Below, piece by piece: positions 10,897 to 25,800 of a stretch of 64,000 bases of DNA. A model generated the notes under the pieces. The model worked only from the letters and a program-made list of their open reading frames with translations. It was not told the DNA's origin and did not search any database. The translations under genes and the position numbers were made by a program. Position 1 is the first letter of the stretch, and the number at the start of each line of letters is the position of its first letter. Origin of the DNA: Erpetoichthys calabaricus (taxonomy: Eukaryota; Chordata; Cladistia; Polypteriformes; Polypteridae); the NCBI RefSeq assembly GCF_900747795.2, contig NC_041407.2, positions 26,009,379 to 26,073,378 of the forward strand, given 5' to 3'.

Positions 10897-13800
10897 CAGA
10901 GAAAGATAGCAAGTCGGTAAGCGGCATGGAGGAGAATAAGGAAAACCAGAAACCTGACGAAGGCCTGAGTTTAGAGAGTATCCTTTTTGAATTGAGGGGT
11001 TGAGTTACTGCCGGGATGTAGGGGAAAGAGGGCAAAAAGGTTAACGACAGTGGTCCTGGACCCCACTCTGTTTAAGGGGTACGTGGCACTGGAGGGGAAA
11101 ATGAAAGGTGGCCCATTAACGGTTAAGAACGAATAAGAGAGGTGTATGTTAGTAGGTTTTCGTACTACAGCATTGGTTTAATTAAATATTTGGCGTATTT
11201 GTTATGAGGTTAAGAAAATGTTAGAGTCCTTGGTTCTGTGCGTTTGGAAACACTTGTGTATTGTACACTGCTGCCACGGGCTTAATGAATGAAATTATTT
11301 TGGACAAGCTTAAAGAGGGATATGGCGAAGGTGAGCGGATAGTGTGGGCAATTCCAAAAAGAAAAGTGTCTTCTGAAAATCTGTAACCCGTACTTGGAAT
11401 ACTGAATTCAGGACTTGAATCGGGCACTAATAATTCGGCTTAAAGAATAAACACCGAAGTGCAATAAAGAACAAATAAGTGTATGATTTAATAAATTACA
11501 GTTTACCTCCAGTCAGCATACTTTCTAATAATTTGTCTCTATGATAGAGCCACACACATAACAATAGTATGTGAATGTGAATTTCCCCTTGGGATTAATA
11601 AAGTATCTATCTAGTAATATAAAGGGTACAGAAAACACGGGCAAATTATTACGTGTACGTCTGTTTATTATCTAATCAGCCGATTATGTGGCAGCAATGC
11701 ATAAAATTCTGTAGCTATGGGTCAGGAGATTCAGTTAATGTTCAAACACCAGAACTGTGAAAATGTGATTTGATTGTTGGTGCTAGATGGGCTGGTTTCA
11801 GTATTTCTGTAACTGCTGGGAGTTTCACACACAGGAGATTACTCGGAGTGCTTCATAACACACAAAAAACATCCAGTGAGCTACAGCTTTGCAGATGGAA
11901 ATACCATGTTGATGGGAGAGGTGAAATTGTTTGAGCTGACAGGAAAGCTACAATAAGTTTCAATAACTACTGCTTTTGTGAGTAGAAAACATCTCTGAAT
12001 GCCCAACATGTCAAACCTTGAGGCGGATGGGCTGCAACAGCAGAAGACCATGTTGGGTTTCACTTCTGTCAGCCAAGAACAGAAAGCCGTGGCTGCAGTG
12101 GACACAGGCGTCAAAAATGAACAGTATCTTGAATCTTGATTTTTCTCGGGGCACACAGAATTTGGCACCAACAGCATGAATCGGTGTATCCAACCTGCCT
12201 TTTTTTCAGCATTTCAGGCTGGTGGCAGTGTTACTGTGTGAAGAATGTACTACCCATGATGGCTACTTTCAGCATGATAATGCACCGTGTCACAAAGAAA
12301 AAGTCATTTTAGATTGGTTTTGTGAACATGACGATAAATGCAGTGTCCTTCAATGGCATTCTCAGTCACCGGATCTGAACACCTTTGGGATGTGGTAGAA
12401 TGGGAGATTTGCACTATGAATGTGCAGCTGACAAATTTGTAAAATTTGCATGATGCAGTCGTGTCAACATGGATCAGAAGCTCAAAGCAATATTTTCAAC
12501 ATTTTGTGGAATCCGTGCCATTATGAATCAAGGGGCTGTTCTGAGAGAAAAAGGAGACCCAACCTGGTATTAGTAGTGTATTGGTCACAAGAATTCTCTC
12601 AATGAGTGTGTGCCACATCACCACAACTTATACAGATGCAGTAATTGGTAATATAGTGCACATTAAAATAGGAAAAAGTATTGTGGCTATATGTAAAATT
12701 GTACTGGTACTTCATATATGTTTGTAAGTAAAACTGGATGGATGGATGGATGGGTGCTGGTACTTGAAAATCTCATAATGTCATGCGATTTTAAAAATTA
12801 TGAATGCATAAAGTGACTGCAGGAGGAAAGAAAATATTAACATACTTGATGGTCCAAAGGTTATTTAAAATTTGGACTTAGGTGTTGCGTGTTAATGGAG
12901 TTGAAATGTCAGTATTAAATTACAGCTAATAAATTATGAGAGTTCACTTCTGGATTGAACATAATTATTAAAATTCCTGAAAGAACAAACGGGAACTTTG
13001 ACTCCCAAATTTGAATAGGCATTCACTTTGCATTGTGTATGTGATGTTGTAATAATTCTGATGTACAAAAGGGAATTGTTGGTGTCAAGAGTTTAGTACA
13101 TGAGTACCAGGAATTTGCGTACTCATTCCAGAGCTATTCATAAATTAGTGATATAGTGTCTGACCACTTAATATTGTCTATGTTGGGACATTAGCAGAAC
13201 AGTTTTGAATTACTTGGCATCTGTTAAATCTCTATAATTTTATCAGAGGTGGACTTTATCTAACCACATTACAAAGAAAAGATCATACAGGACGGGGACA
13301 TTTTGAAGGGGTGTAAAAAATGAATGAAAAAAAAAGCTTAAGTATATATTTCTGAAAAGTACATAAAAAAACAATGGGTCTTAAAAATCATATCAGAGAA
13401 ATGGCGTCTGTCATCGGCAATACATTGCTAAAGACGTTCCCAGAAGTCCTCCATCACTCTCCAGGTCACCTCAGGCGGAATGGCATTGATTTCCTGTCTG
13501 ATCCTTTCCTTCAAATCCTCAAGAGATCGAGGATGACGTTTGAAAACCTTTTCCTTTAGGTATCCCCAAAGGAAAAAGTCACATGGTTTTAAATCTGGTG
13601 ACTGCGCCGACCACCCCATCTCTCCTCTTAAAGAGATCAAATACCCAAGGAACATTTCCCTCAGCACTCTGAATGAACATTGAGCTGTGGCTCCATCCTG
13701 TTGAAACCACACACGTTCTGTCCGAGGTCTTCCAGGTGATTTTCTTTTCAGTGTGGACCCAGTTGCCCAAAGTTTAGAAATCCATAGCAAAATCATTTTC

Positions 13801-16800
13801 CGATCTGGTACAGAAACGTTTCGGCTGAGCGCGAAGTGTGTATGGAACACTCTCTACGTTGCTATCACAGAACAGTTGTTCTCATAATATGCTTGAACAA
13901 CAAAGCCACGATGTTCACTGATCCAACTTATGATGGGTACTAAAAACGGTAAAGCCTAACCTACGGAATAAGACCCACCCCTCCTCTCTACCCCCCCTAC
14001 AATCTGCACATTCTCCCTCGAAATGTGGGAGATCTTAATACCCCACCCTGTACTTCCTAGGAAAATTGGAATAGTTATAAATGTTGGTGCTCTTGTGCAT
14101 ATTAAACAAAAATTACGTGAATTAGTGAAAGAGCAGATCTTGATATGCTACTGACTTGGTCAGCTTAGCTAATCTATTAAAACAGGCTGACTTTAAAAAG
14201 CCTTTCAACCTGATGAAGACAGGCATTACTTCTTAGCATTTAGTATAATTCTTAAAGCTTGACTTTTCTTGTTGCTAAAGTAGTATATCTGAAACTTTTT
14301 CCAAAGGTTTAGTAATTGCTTGTGCTAATTAATTTGGAGATGTGTCATGCTGTATTGGCTTTTGTTAAATCGGTAACACAGTTTTTGTATCGAATTATGG
14401 GGAAATAATTTGAACTGATTCTGGAGATGAGGTATGGAGGATGCAGTTATATAGATAGAAAGAGCCATTATGAGAGCGAGCAAGCAAGCAGAGTGCTGGA
14501 AAGCATGTGGTAGGGAGAGGGAAAATGAGTTGGTTTTAGTTGGTAGAGTGAACAGGGCTGTGCTTTTTGGATGTTGACATGAGCTTGGCTTTGGTCTAGA
14601 GGCCAGTCTTCTAACAGATAGCAGAAGATCATTGATTAATTGGCTGAACATTTCCTAAGCATGCTTCTACAGTTTTGCAGATAATCAAGGAGTCCCAGCA
14701 GCAACATGGTCTTCGCCATGGAGATTTTCAGAGATATAGGTATGTATGCACTGATGGCATTATTGGCTGTTTTCTGGTGAAGTCAATGACCACCAATATC
14801 CTTAACAGTGATTGCCCTTTTGATTTTAGGGGCTATTGTTCCAGACGTCTCCGGCGACTTCGCAAGACCTTGGGTTTCAAGATGGGAAACCGTTACAAAT
14901 TCACTGGCAAGAAAATAACTGTTGAGATGCTGACTGATAACAGGTACTCTTTCATTCCGGAATTGAATAATGTTGTACTGAAAAAAGATATGCATCTTTT
15001 TAATGTAATAGAACAATAATTATAGCATTAGTCTATCACAATCTGAATGTTTATTCTAAAGGAACATTAATGAATTATTGCCATTTTTTGAAATATTTTT
15101 GACTTATCCTGTGAGACAATTAGACATTTTCTACTTTCCCACAGTTCCTTAGAATCATTGAAGGGTAGATTCTTTAAATGTTTTTATATATTATGGGAAT
15201 GCTGTCTTAGTTCGCATCAAGACTAACCAGTGTAGCCTTCACAGCTGTTCCCCAATTATGGGGAAGAAAGTATGTAAATGATTGTAATGTTATACTGTTT
15301 TTGTAAGTTGCAAACTTGGATTATGGCTTTTCCTAGGCAATATAGAAATGGTGTAATTTGAAGCGATTTCAAATTGGCTAACAATCAAGTTTATTTGCTG
15401 TGTTAACTGTATTGAATGTCAGCTTAACATAGGCGTCATCATTGACAATCACAGGATGTATGGTAAGGTAGTGACTTTTATTGACATTGGAAATTGGTCA
15501 TGTTCTTTCTGTATTTCATAATTTAACACTTGAGTTACCATACATTTTGTAGCTTTGGAAGAGAACATTGTATACTTATAAGGTATTTAAAGAAGTGGGA
15601 TGTTCATTCAGGTTCAGGGGTTAGTGAGGCATCTACATCTCTCTAAGGGTTTTGTACAGTAATATATTTTAAAAAGCTTTGCTATATTGACACTAGCCCA
15701 GATGAAGTGTTATGAACCCATATGTCAAGATGAGCGAATATCTCCTTTAAGCACATTTTGGTTAGATAACGTTCGAACACTGCATGAATTTTAATGGGTG
15801 ACCTGATAGATTTGTGCGTAATGTTTATTACTTAAACTATCTGGTGCAGCTTCCATGCCTAAAACTTCAACAATAAAGAAATATTATAGTACATAGCGCA
15901 ACTGTGTGATTTTATAAAAAGAACAATATTGTGATCTGTGTTCTGGAAGTCTCATGATTCACTAAACTTAAGCGGTCTCTTCTGTAAGTTTAATATCAGT
16001 ATGCCTGTCACAATTGTACCTGAATATTTAAAAAATGTTTTTTTTTTTCTGTACTTTTTTTTTTTTTTTTTTTACACAAAAGATACAGCTGTTTTAAAGA
16101 ATTCTATCCATCCATCCATCCATTGTCTCCCGCTTATCCAAGGTTGGGTCGCGGGGGCAGCAGCTTGAGTAGAGATGCCCAGACTTCCCTCTCCCCGGCC
16201 ACTTCTTCTAGCTCTTCCGGGAGAATCCCAAGGCGTTCCCAGGCCAGCCGGGAGACATAGTTCCTCCAGCATATCCTGGGTCTCCCCCAGGGCCTCCTCC
16301 CAGTTGGACGTGCCCGGAACACCTCATCAGGGAGGCGTCCAGGAGGCATCCTGATCAGATGCCGAGCCACCTCATCTGACTCCTCTCGATGCGGAGGAGC
16401 AGCGGCTCTACTCTGAGCCCCTCCCAGATGACTGAGCTTCTCACCCTATCTTTAAGGGAAAGCCCAGACACCCTGCGGAGGAAACTCATTTCAGCTGCTT
16501 GTATTCGCGATCTCGTTCTTTCGGTCACTACCCATAGCTCATGACTATAGGTGAGGGTAGGAACATAGATCGACTGGTAAATTGAGAGTTTCGCCTTGCG
16601 GCTCAGCTCCTTTTTCACCACGACAGACCGATGCAGCGCCCGCATTACTGTGGATGCCGCACCGATCCGCCTGTCGATCTCACGCTCCATTCTTCCTTCA
16701 GTCGTGAACAAGACCCCGAGATACTTGAACTCCTCCACTTGGGGCAGGATCTCGCTACCAACCCTGAGAGGGCACTCCACCCTTTTCCGGCTGAGGACCA

Positions 16801-19800
16801 TGGTCTCGGATTTGGAGGTGCTGATTCTCATCCCAGCCGCTTCACACTCGGCTGCGAACCGATCCAGAGAGAGCTGAAGATCACGGCCTGATGAAGCAAA
16901 CAGGACAACATCATCTGCAAAAAGCAGTGACCAAATCCTGAGCCCACCAAACCGGACCCTTTCAACGCCCTGGCTGCGCCTAGAAATTCTGTCCATAAAA
17001 GTTATGAACAGAATCGGTGACAAAGGGCAGCCCTGGCGGAGTCCAACTCTCAATGGAAACGGGATCGACTTACTGCCGGCAATGCGGACCAAGCTCTGGC
17101 ACCAATCGTACAGGGACCGAACAGCCCTTATCAGGGGGGCCGGTACCCCATACTCTCGGAGTACCCCCCACAGGATTCCCCGAGGGACACGGTCAAACGC
17201 CTTTTCCAAGTCCACAAAACACATGTAGACTGGTTGGGCAAACTCCCATGCACCCTCCAGGACCCTGCTAAGGGTGTAGAGCTGGTCCACTGTTCCGCGA
17301 CCAGGACGAAAACCACACTGTTCCTCCTGAATCTGAGGCTCGACTATCCGACGGACCCTCCTCTCCAGGACCCCTGAATAGACTTTTCCAGGGAGGCTGA
17401 GGAGTGTGATCCCTCTGTAGTTGGAACACACCCTCCGATCCCCCTTCTTAAAGAGGGGGACCACCACCCCGGTCTGCCAATCCAGAGGCACTGTCCCTGA
17501 TGTCCATGCGATGTTGCAGAGGCGTGTCAACCAAGACAGTCCTACAACATCCAGAGCCTTGAGGAACTCCGGGCGTATCTCATCCACCCCCGGGGCCCTG
17601 CCACCAAGGAGTTTTTTGACCACCTCGGTGACCTCAGTCCCAGAGATGGGGGAGCTCACCTCTGAGTCCCCAGGCTCTGCTTCCTCATTAGAAGGCATGT
17701 TATTGGGATTGAGGAGGTCTTCGAAGTACTCCTCCCACCGACCCACAACGTCCCGAGTCGAGGTCAGCAGCGCACCATCCCCACCATATACAGTGTTGAC
17801 ACTGCACTGCTTCCCCTTCCTGAGACGGTGGACCAGAATCTCCTCGAAGCCGTCTGAAAGTCGTTCTCCATGGCCTCCCCAAACTCCTCCCACGCCCGAG
17901 TTTTTGCCTCAGCAATCACCAAAGCCGCATTCCGCTTGGCCTGCCGGTACCTATCAGCTGCCTCCAGGGTCCCACAGGACAAAAGGGACCGGTAGGACTC
18001 CTTCTTCAGCTTGACGGCATCCTTCACCACCGGTGTCCACCAACGGGTTCGGGGATTGCCGCCACGACTGGCACCGACCACCTTACGGCCACAGCTCCGG
18101 TCAGCTGCCTCAACAATAGAGGCACGGAACATGGCCCATTCGGACTCAATGTCCCCCACCTCCCTCGGGATGTGGTCGAAGTTCTGCCGGAGGTGGGAGT
18201 TGAAGCTACTTCTGACGGGGCTCTGCCAGACTTTCCCAGCAGACCCTCACAACACGTTTGGGCCTACCACGCCTGACCGGCATCCTCCCCCACCATCGAA
18301 GCCAACTCACCACCAGGTGGTGATCAGTTGACAACTCCGCCCCTCTCTTCACCCGAGTGTCCAAGACATGTGGCCGCAAGTCTGACAACACGACCACAAA
18401 ATCGATCATCGAACTGAGGCCTAGGGTGTCTTGGTGCCAAGTGCACATATGAACACCCCAATGCTTGAACATGGTGTTCGTTATGGACAATCCGTGACGA
18501 GCACAGAAGTCCAATAACAAAACACCACTCGGGTTCAGATCGGGGGGGCCATTCCTCCCAATCACGCCCTTCCAGGTCTCACTGTCATTGCCCACGTGAG
18601 CATTGAAGTCTCCCAGCAGAACGAGGGAGTCCCCAGAAGGTATGCCCTCTAGCACCCCCTCCAGGGACTCCAAAAAGGGTGGGTACTCCGAACTGCTGTT
18701 CGGTGCATACGCACAAACAACAGTTAGGACCCCGTCCCCCCACCCAAAGGCGAAGGGAGGCTACCCTCTCGTCCACCGGGGTAAACCCCAATGTACAGGC
18801 TCCAAGTCGGGGGGCAATAAGTATACCCACACCCGCTCGGCGCCTCTCACCGGGGGCAACTCCAGAGTGGTACAGAGTCCAGCCCCTCTCAAGGAGATTG
18901 GTTCCAGAGTCCAAGCTGTGCGTCGAGGCGAGTCCGACTATATCTAGCCGGAACCTCTCAACTTCGCGCACTAGCTCAGGCTCCTTCCCCTTCAGAGAGG
19001 TGACATTCCACGTCCCAAGAGCCAGCTTCTGTAGCCGAGGATCGGACCGCCAAGGTACTCGCCTTCGGCCACCACCCAACTCACACTGCACCCGACCTCC
19101 TTGGTCCCTCCCATAGGTGGTGAGCCCATGGGAAGGGGGACCCACGTTGCCTCTTCGGGCTGTGCCTGGCCGAGCCCCATGGGTGCAGGCCCAGCCACCA
19201 GGCGCTCGCCATCGAGCCCCACCTCCAGGCCTGGCTCCAGAGTGGGGCCCCGGTGACCCGCGTCCGGGCAAGGGAAAACACAGTCCAAAATTGTTTTTCA
19301 TCATAGGAGGTTTGTTTAACCGCTCTTTGTCTCATCCCTCACCTAGGACCAGTTTGCCTTGGGTGGCCCTACCTGGGGCATAAAGCCCCGGACAACAGAG
19401 CTCCTAGGATCATTGGGACACGCAAACCCCTCCACCACGATAAGTTGGCGGTTAAAGGAGGGGTTAAAGAATTATATTAATGCTGTATTTGTGTGCAGCG
19501 TTGTTTTCCAGTGTCAAAACAAAATTATTTTAGATATCTTAGTTATTCATTCTTGCAAATCTGGTAAACATCAAGTTGCTTACCTACTTCATGAAACACA
19601 CAATAATTTGATGTTTCATATTCATTATCAGACAATTAGAACTAGTGCTACAACAAACAGATACCTTGATTATTCAGGTAAATTCTAGAATGATTTAATT
19701 CATTAATCGGCTTATCTGAACATTATAGCTTGAAAATTACAATGGTAGTGCTACATTTATTGTAAAATGTGGGTTGCCCGGATAAGTAAAATATTACGTA

Positions 19801-22800
19801 TTAACATGGGAATTTTAAAGGCATTAGATAGATACTTTATTAATCCCAAGGGAAAATTCACATCCTCAGCAGCAGCATACTGATACAAAAAACAAAAAGC
19901 AAAGGAAAGTTTTTGTACGCCAGTTATCTTCCAGTGTGGTAAATGCATCATTTATTAAAGGGCACATTCATCTTTCATTTATAATAAGCACAAGAGTGCT
20001 TAGGGGAGGTGGTAATGGCACTAAATGGGTACTGGGCACAGCATGCAGAGGATTGTAAATAATTCAATTAAGATTTGAAATTGCTATGAAATAGCAGTGA
20101 TCAAAACAGTTTGAGGTGTAGAATTCTTTCCCATTCGATAAGTGTGTGAACAATAGCTAATCGTGAGTCATGACACAACCTTGTACTGTTAAGTGTGAAA
20201 GGAGAGTTTTCTCAAGTATTGGATGTACTAGCTACAGAGCAATTTCAAATTTGTTATATTTACACACATTGTGATCTGTCGATTACCAAAATTGTTTCAT
20301 TCAGAACATTTGTTCATAATACAAGAAACTAATGCTCATTTTTCCTTTAAGGCAACACTTACCTTACACCTTCACTCTTCAATCGTTTAGTCGAGTCAGA
20401 CTGTTTGTGATCTTGTGGACTTTAGCACGCTATGCATCTGTGTCAGCTACTGCTTCTTTAAATTGTTGTATGGTCATATTCGTAGCCTCAAAAATGCTGT
20501 CCAACCATCTTAACTTCTGCCGCCCTTTTCTCCTTTTACCCTCAGTTTTATCCGGCTTCAATGTCTTTTCCAGTGAGACTTCTCTTTGCATTATGTGGTT
20601 GAAATATTGAAGCTTTAGGTTCAGAAAGAGTCCTTCCGAGGAACAATCGGGGTGTATTTCTTTAAGTATTGACTGATTAGATCTTTCTGCAGTCCAGGGA
20701 ACTCTCAATTTTCTCCAGACCACAACTCAAAGGCATCGATTTTTCTACGTATAGGCTTATGGTCCAGCTTTTACAGCCATATGTTACTACTGGAAAGACC
20801 ATAGCCTTAACTATGCTAATCTTTGTTAGTAAACTGATGTCTCTTCTCCTTTATCTTCTGTAAATTTGTCATTGCTTTCCTTCTAAGCAGCAAACATCTT
20901 CTAATTTCTTGTTTGCAGTCACAATCTCAACGTCTTCCCCATCTATTTGCAAAGGTTTCATCACAACATGGTCTTAGTTTTTTTTGATGTTAAGCAGCAA
21001 GCCAGCTTTTGCACTCTCTTCTTTAACAAAAATTGGCAGGCTCTTCAACTCTTCTTCACTGGCGGTCATCAAGGTAGTATCGTCAACATTTTTGAAGTTG
21101 TGATTCCTCTAAACCAGCTTTCTGGCTTATGTATTCAGCATACAGATTAAATAAGTAAGGTGACGGTATACCGCTCTGTCGTACTCCTTTTCCAATCTTC
21201 AACCAGTCAGTTATTTCGTACTCGGTTCTGTTTCTTCTTGCTGTACATGGACATTCATCAGAAGGCAAATGAGATGACTCGGAATGCCCATTTCTCTAAG
21301 AACATGCTAAATTTTGTTAAGATCCAGACAATCGAATGCTTTAGAGTAGTCAATAAAGCAAAAGTGGACATTTTCCTGGAACTCCACTGCTTTCTCCATT
21401 ATCCAGCGGATGTTGGCAATTTGATCTCTAGTGCTTCTACCTCTTCTAAAACCAGCTTGTAAATCTTGCAGTTCTCGTTACATATATTGCTTAAAATTCT
21501 GTACGCTAGACTTGTGCATTACTTTGCTGGCATGTGAAATATGTGGAATTGTACAATAATTTGAACAGTCTTTGACATTACCCTTCTTTGGAATTGGAAT
21601 AAAAACTGACCTTTTCCATTCCCGCGGCAACTCTTGTGTTTTCCATATTATCTGACATATTGCACTTCAACAGCCTCACCATGCAGAATTTTAAACCATT
21701 CAGCTGGGATTCCATTACTTCCTGACGCTTTATTTGCAAGGCTTTCTAAGGCCTATTCAACTTCACTCTTCAGGATGTCTGGTTCTTGTTCAGTGGTCAT
21801 ATCAAATGTCCCAGTAATATCTAGGTAATTCTTTTACAGTATAATTGTTCTGTATATTATCTCCCCCTTTTCTTAATATCTTCTGCTTCTGTCAGTTCTC
21901 TTCCATCTCTTGTCTTTCACCACTCTCATTCTTGCACAGAAGGTTCCCTTAATAATTCCAATCTTCTTAAAAAGATCTCTTGTCCTTTTCCACTTCCTTG
22001 CACTGTTGGTTCAGGTATGTCTCCTTATCTATGTGTGCTATTCTCTGTAAATCTGCATTTAGCGAGAAAAAATTTTCTCTCTCTCCTTTTGCTTTCACTA
22101 ACTTCCTTTCTTCAGCAATTTTTAAAGCCTCACTGGACAAGCACTTAGCCTTCTTTGTCATCTTTCTTTTTGGAGTGGTGTTTGCTGCTGCATTTTGAAC
22201 AATATCGTGAATATCTGTCCATACTTCTTCAGGCATGAATGCGTGATGTCCATGTATAAAGTCTTCTCTTGTGTTGTTGGAAGAGGGTGTTTATAATGAT
22301 CAATGAGTTATCTCGTCAAAATTCTACCAGTTTTTGACCAGCTTCATTTCTTTTCCCAAGACCAATATTACCTGTTGTTCCATGGGTTTTTTGGCTGCCT
22401 ACTTTAGCATTCCAATCATCTATGATGTATACTGTATGTGATATCTTTCTTGGGTATCGTGTCCAGAAGATGTTGCAATTCATTGTAGAATTGTAAAACT
22501 TCTACCTCATCTGCATCAGTTGTGGGAGCATAAACCTGGATCAATATGTAATGTTGAATGGCTTGCCTTGCAGTCGGAGTGAGATCAGTGTGTCATTTTT
22601 TTGGACAGCAACCAAGTACTGATGTGGATACCCTCTTATTAGTGATGATGTCTATTCCATTTCTTCTTTAACTCTCAAGACCACTGTAGAAGTTCTGGTG
22701 GTCATCTGATGTAAAATAACCACTCAAAGTCGATTTTTAGTTCACTGATTCCTAAGATGTCGATGTTTAGTCTTCTCATTTTTGACTACATCCAGTTTGC

Positions 22801-25800
22801 CCTGATTCATAGATCTTACATTCCAAGTTCCAATAATATATTGTTGTTTAAAACCTAGCATTTTGCTTTCAACATGCTCAAGCACCTCAGCAGATGGACA
22901 TCCTCTCGGCTTTGATCCAAAAGCATTATTAGCTCTACCACTACTCGTACTCGTCCATTGTTCTTCCCCAGTAGCTTGTTGGGCACTTTTAGACCTGAGG
23001 GGCTCATCTTCCAGTGCCCCGTTGATAAGTCTTTGGTCATTTCTGTCGATAGGATTTTCTTGGCAAAAATACTGGAGTGGGTTGCCAGTTCCTTCTCCAT
23101 TGGACCGTGTTTAGTCTGACCTCTCTGCCATAACCCACCCGTCTTGGTTGGCCCTCATGAAATAGCTCATGGCTTCATGGAGATACACAAGCCCCCTTAC
23201 CATGACAAGGTAACGATCCAGAAGAGAGACCTTACACCTTACAGTGTGGTTTACATATTTGTTATGAGAAATTGACTCATCAAAAGCTTGTAGTTTGGGT
23301 GCTTTTGGGGCGAAAGATGATCTTGTGGCAAACTGGATGAAAATGTAAGATTTTGCAGGTGTTTTTTTCCTTCTTCTTTTGAGGATTTCTCAAACAATGT
23401 TTTTAGTGAATTTTTGTTTTATTAGGCAGGTTGTGCATAAAAATTAGTTGTAAATTAGGCTTTTTCTGATTTGTCCAGTGTGAATGAGTGCTGATATGTG
23501 CATTCAAGTGCTCTGCAGTGAACTTGCAACCCATCAAGGACCATTTTCAGTTTTGTGATTGATGTTTCTGAATTCAGATCTCTATGGGAAAAGTCCCTAG
23601 TACTTTTTGGCATTTTTTGGTGCATTAAATGTTTCAGTACAGACTTATGATGGCAGATTAATCATAGTTGTATGGGAACCCCTATACTGATGCAGATTTT
23701 TATGTTAAATTAACTCCCATCAATGCGGGTTAGATTTCTGAAAAGCAAGATTGCACAGTTTATTAAACAATTACATCACAAATTTACTTTGTCTTTGAAG
23801 TAGTCTCTTTTAAACATTCCTCGTCTCTTCTGAAAAAAGTGAGAACTAATCTTAAAATCAAAAAATTGTGAAAGCAAGCATTTTATTATCTTACTCATTC
23901 ATGGAATCTAGATTCTTTTTGTGTGGGAGCTCATGGTAGCTGGCTTAAAAATATTGGTCTTTGTTTGAAAAATGTATATGAATAATGAAAGAAATGTGTT
24001 TTCAACAGATATGTGTTGTTGACATTGATAATATTAAATAATTTCAATACTGGTTTGCGCTATAGTTCTTTTTCTATCTGTTAAAACATAATATACTAAG
24101 CAGTAGTCTGTCATGAGTATGATGTGTTTCATCAATAAGGTATTCTTTCTTTGCACTTTAGAAGTAAATGAATATTAAAAAATGGGCTCCTTGTAGCTTA
24201 ATGTGTTTTAAATGCCAGCTTCACCTTTGTGGCTAGGTGTAAGTTTCATATCTTTTATAAGCAATATATCATACTTTATATTTTACAATGACATGTGAAA
24301 TGGTATCTAAGTGAGCTAAATACAACTTATTTTTGCGCTGGTGTAATAAGAAAATGTAAAACCGAAAAATCTCCACTGTTAATCAGCTTCACTAAACTGA
24401 TTCTCATTGGTTAATTTGCGTATAAAAAGCTCTGCATCTGCCTGTGCGTTACTTGCAAAACTGTAAATCTGTTGGACTTTAGCCAGAGAGTAGGTGTGAG
24501 TTTGCACAGTAAAGCAGAATACTATGCCACCACCTTAGTGTATAATAATGTCTGTAATGGGCACTTGGTCAGTGCTAGAGACAAGTTGATAGTTATCACT
24601 CCTAAGAGTGCTTTAAAGGTTGCCCCTCACATTTTAATTGTATAGTTGTGCTTGGGGCACACATGTGAGATTTTGGGGAGTGAATGAAAGCACCTCACTG
24701 TTGTGACCTTACTGCTAGATGGCATGTGCTTATTCACTTGGGTTGTTAAAGCAACACACATCTCGTCTTCTCCATAGCTTGCAGCAAAATTTAAAATTGT
24801 CAAAGGTTTACACCCCTGTACCCAAAAATTAATTCCTGTTTGGTTTCTTTGGAAATCACACGTGAAGGTAAAATATTTGTATCTTACTAGAGAATTAAAC
24901 TCTGGGACATGAAATGTAGCTGAGGGAGTGCAAGCTATGCAAAATGTAGGTGTCACACGGGACATACCACTTACTGTGTGAATACTTTGGTCCATGAAAT
25001 TTCACAACCCTTTTGAAGAATTCCTGGTTGTGTATTTCTCAGTGTGTTGTAAAAGAAGTGCCAAACAAACATATGATGATCAAGTATTGTTCTCAAACAA
25101 CTCCCCCTCAAATGCTCCACAGGTTACTTGCATATTGTCCGGTTACTTACGTATTTGTTTTTTTCCTCTGGTTTCCGTGGGGCCTAATGATGAGGTAAAA
25201 AATTACTTACTTTTTTAAATGACAAAAATTAAGATGTAAACTTAATCATAGTGGCTAATGTACAACAAAAAATGACTAAAACGAGCAGTATTGGGCTACA
25301 TTTCTATTACTTTGTCCACCTACTGTAATATAAAACCAGAAATACCATATACAAATGGAGGTTTAATCTGGTAGAATTCAAATTACAAATTTAGCTTAAA
25401 CGTGTATCCTATCCTATTGTGAATTTCCCATTGGGATTAATAAAGTATCTCTATCTATCTGTCTGTCTGTCTGTCTGTCTGTCTGTTAGTGTGAATATAG
25501 ACTTACTGTAAGTCAGTCTTAGAATTGGTTTTCTTACATTCACATTAGCACATTTTTTTATGCATGAGGAGAGCTGGCAATTTTGCAGGGATTATACAAG
25601 GTTGTGAGTTTGTGGTATACCTAGTTGATTATTGACATTGTTTAAAAAATCTTTTCAGTACCTTCTTGGGGTAGTCTCTGAAGAGGACTATTGACATGTT
25701 ACCTGTGTGCAGGGCAACTGAATGATCTCATGGATTTACACTGATGTAAAAAGCGTTACTAACTTTGATCTTTAAATTTGTTTATACCAGTTGTATATAG

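Noticed and set aside
17421-18014. 197-aa plus-strand open frame
   Set aside because: It is the antisense shadow of the GC-rich Rex3 coding region; no independent protein family is visible.
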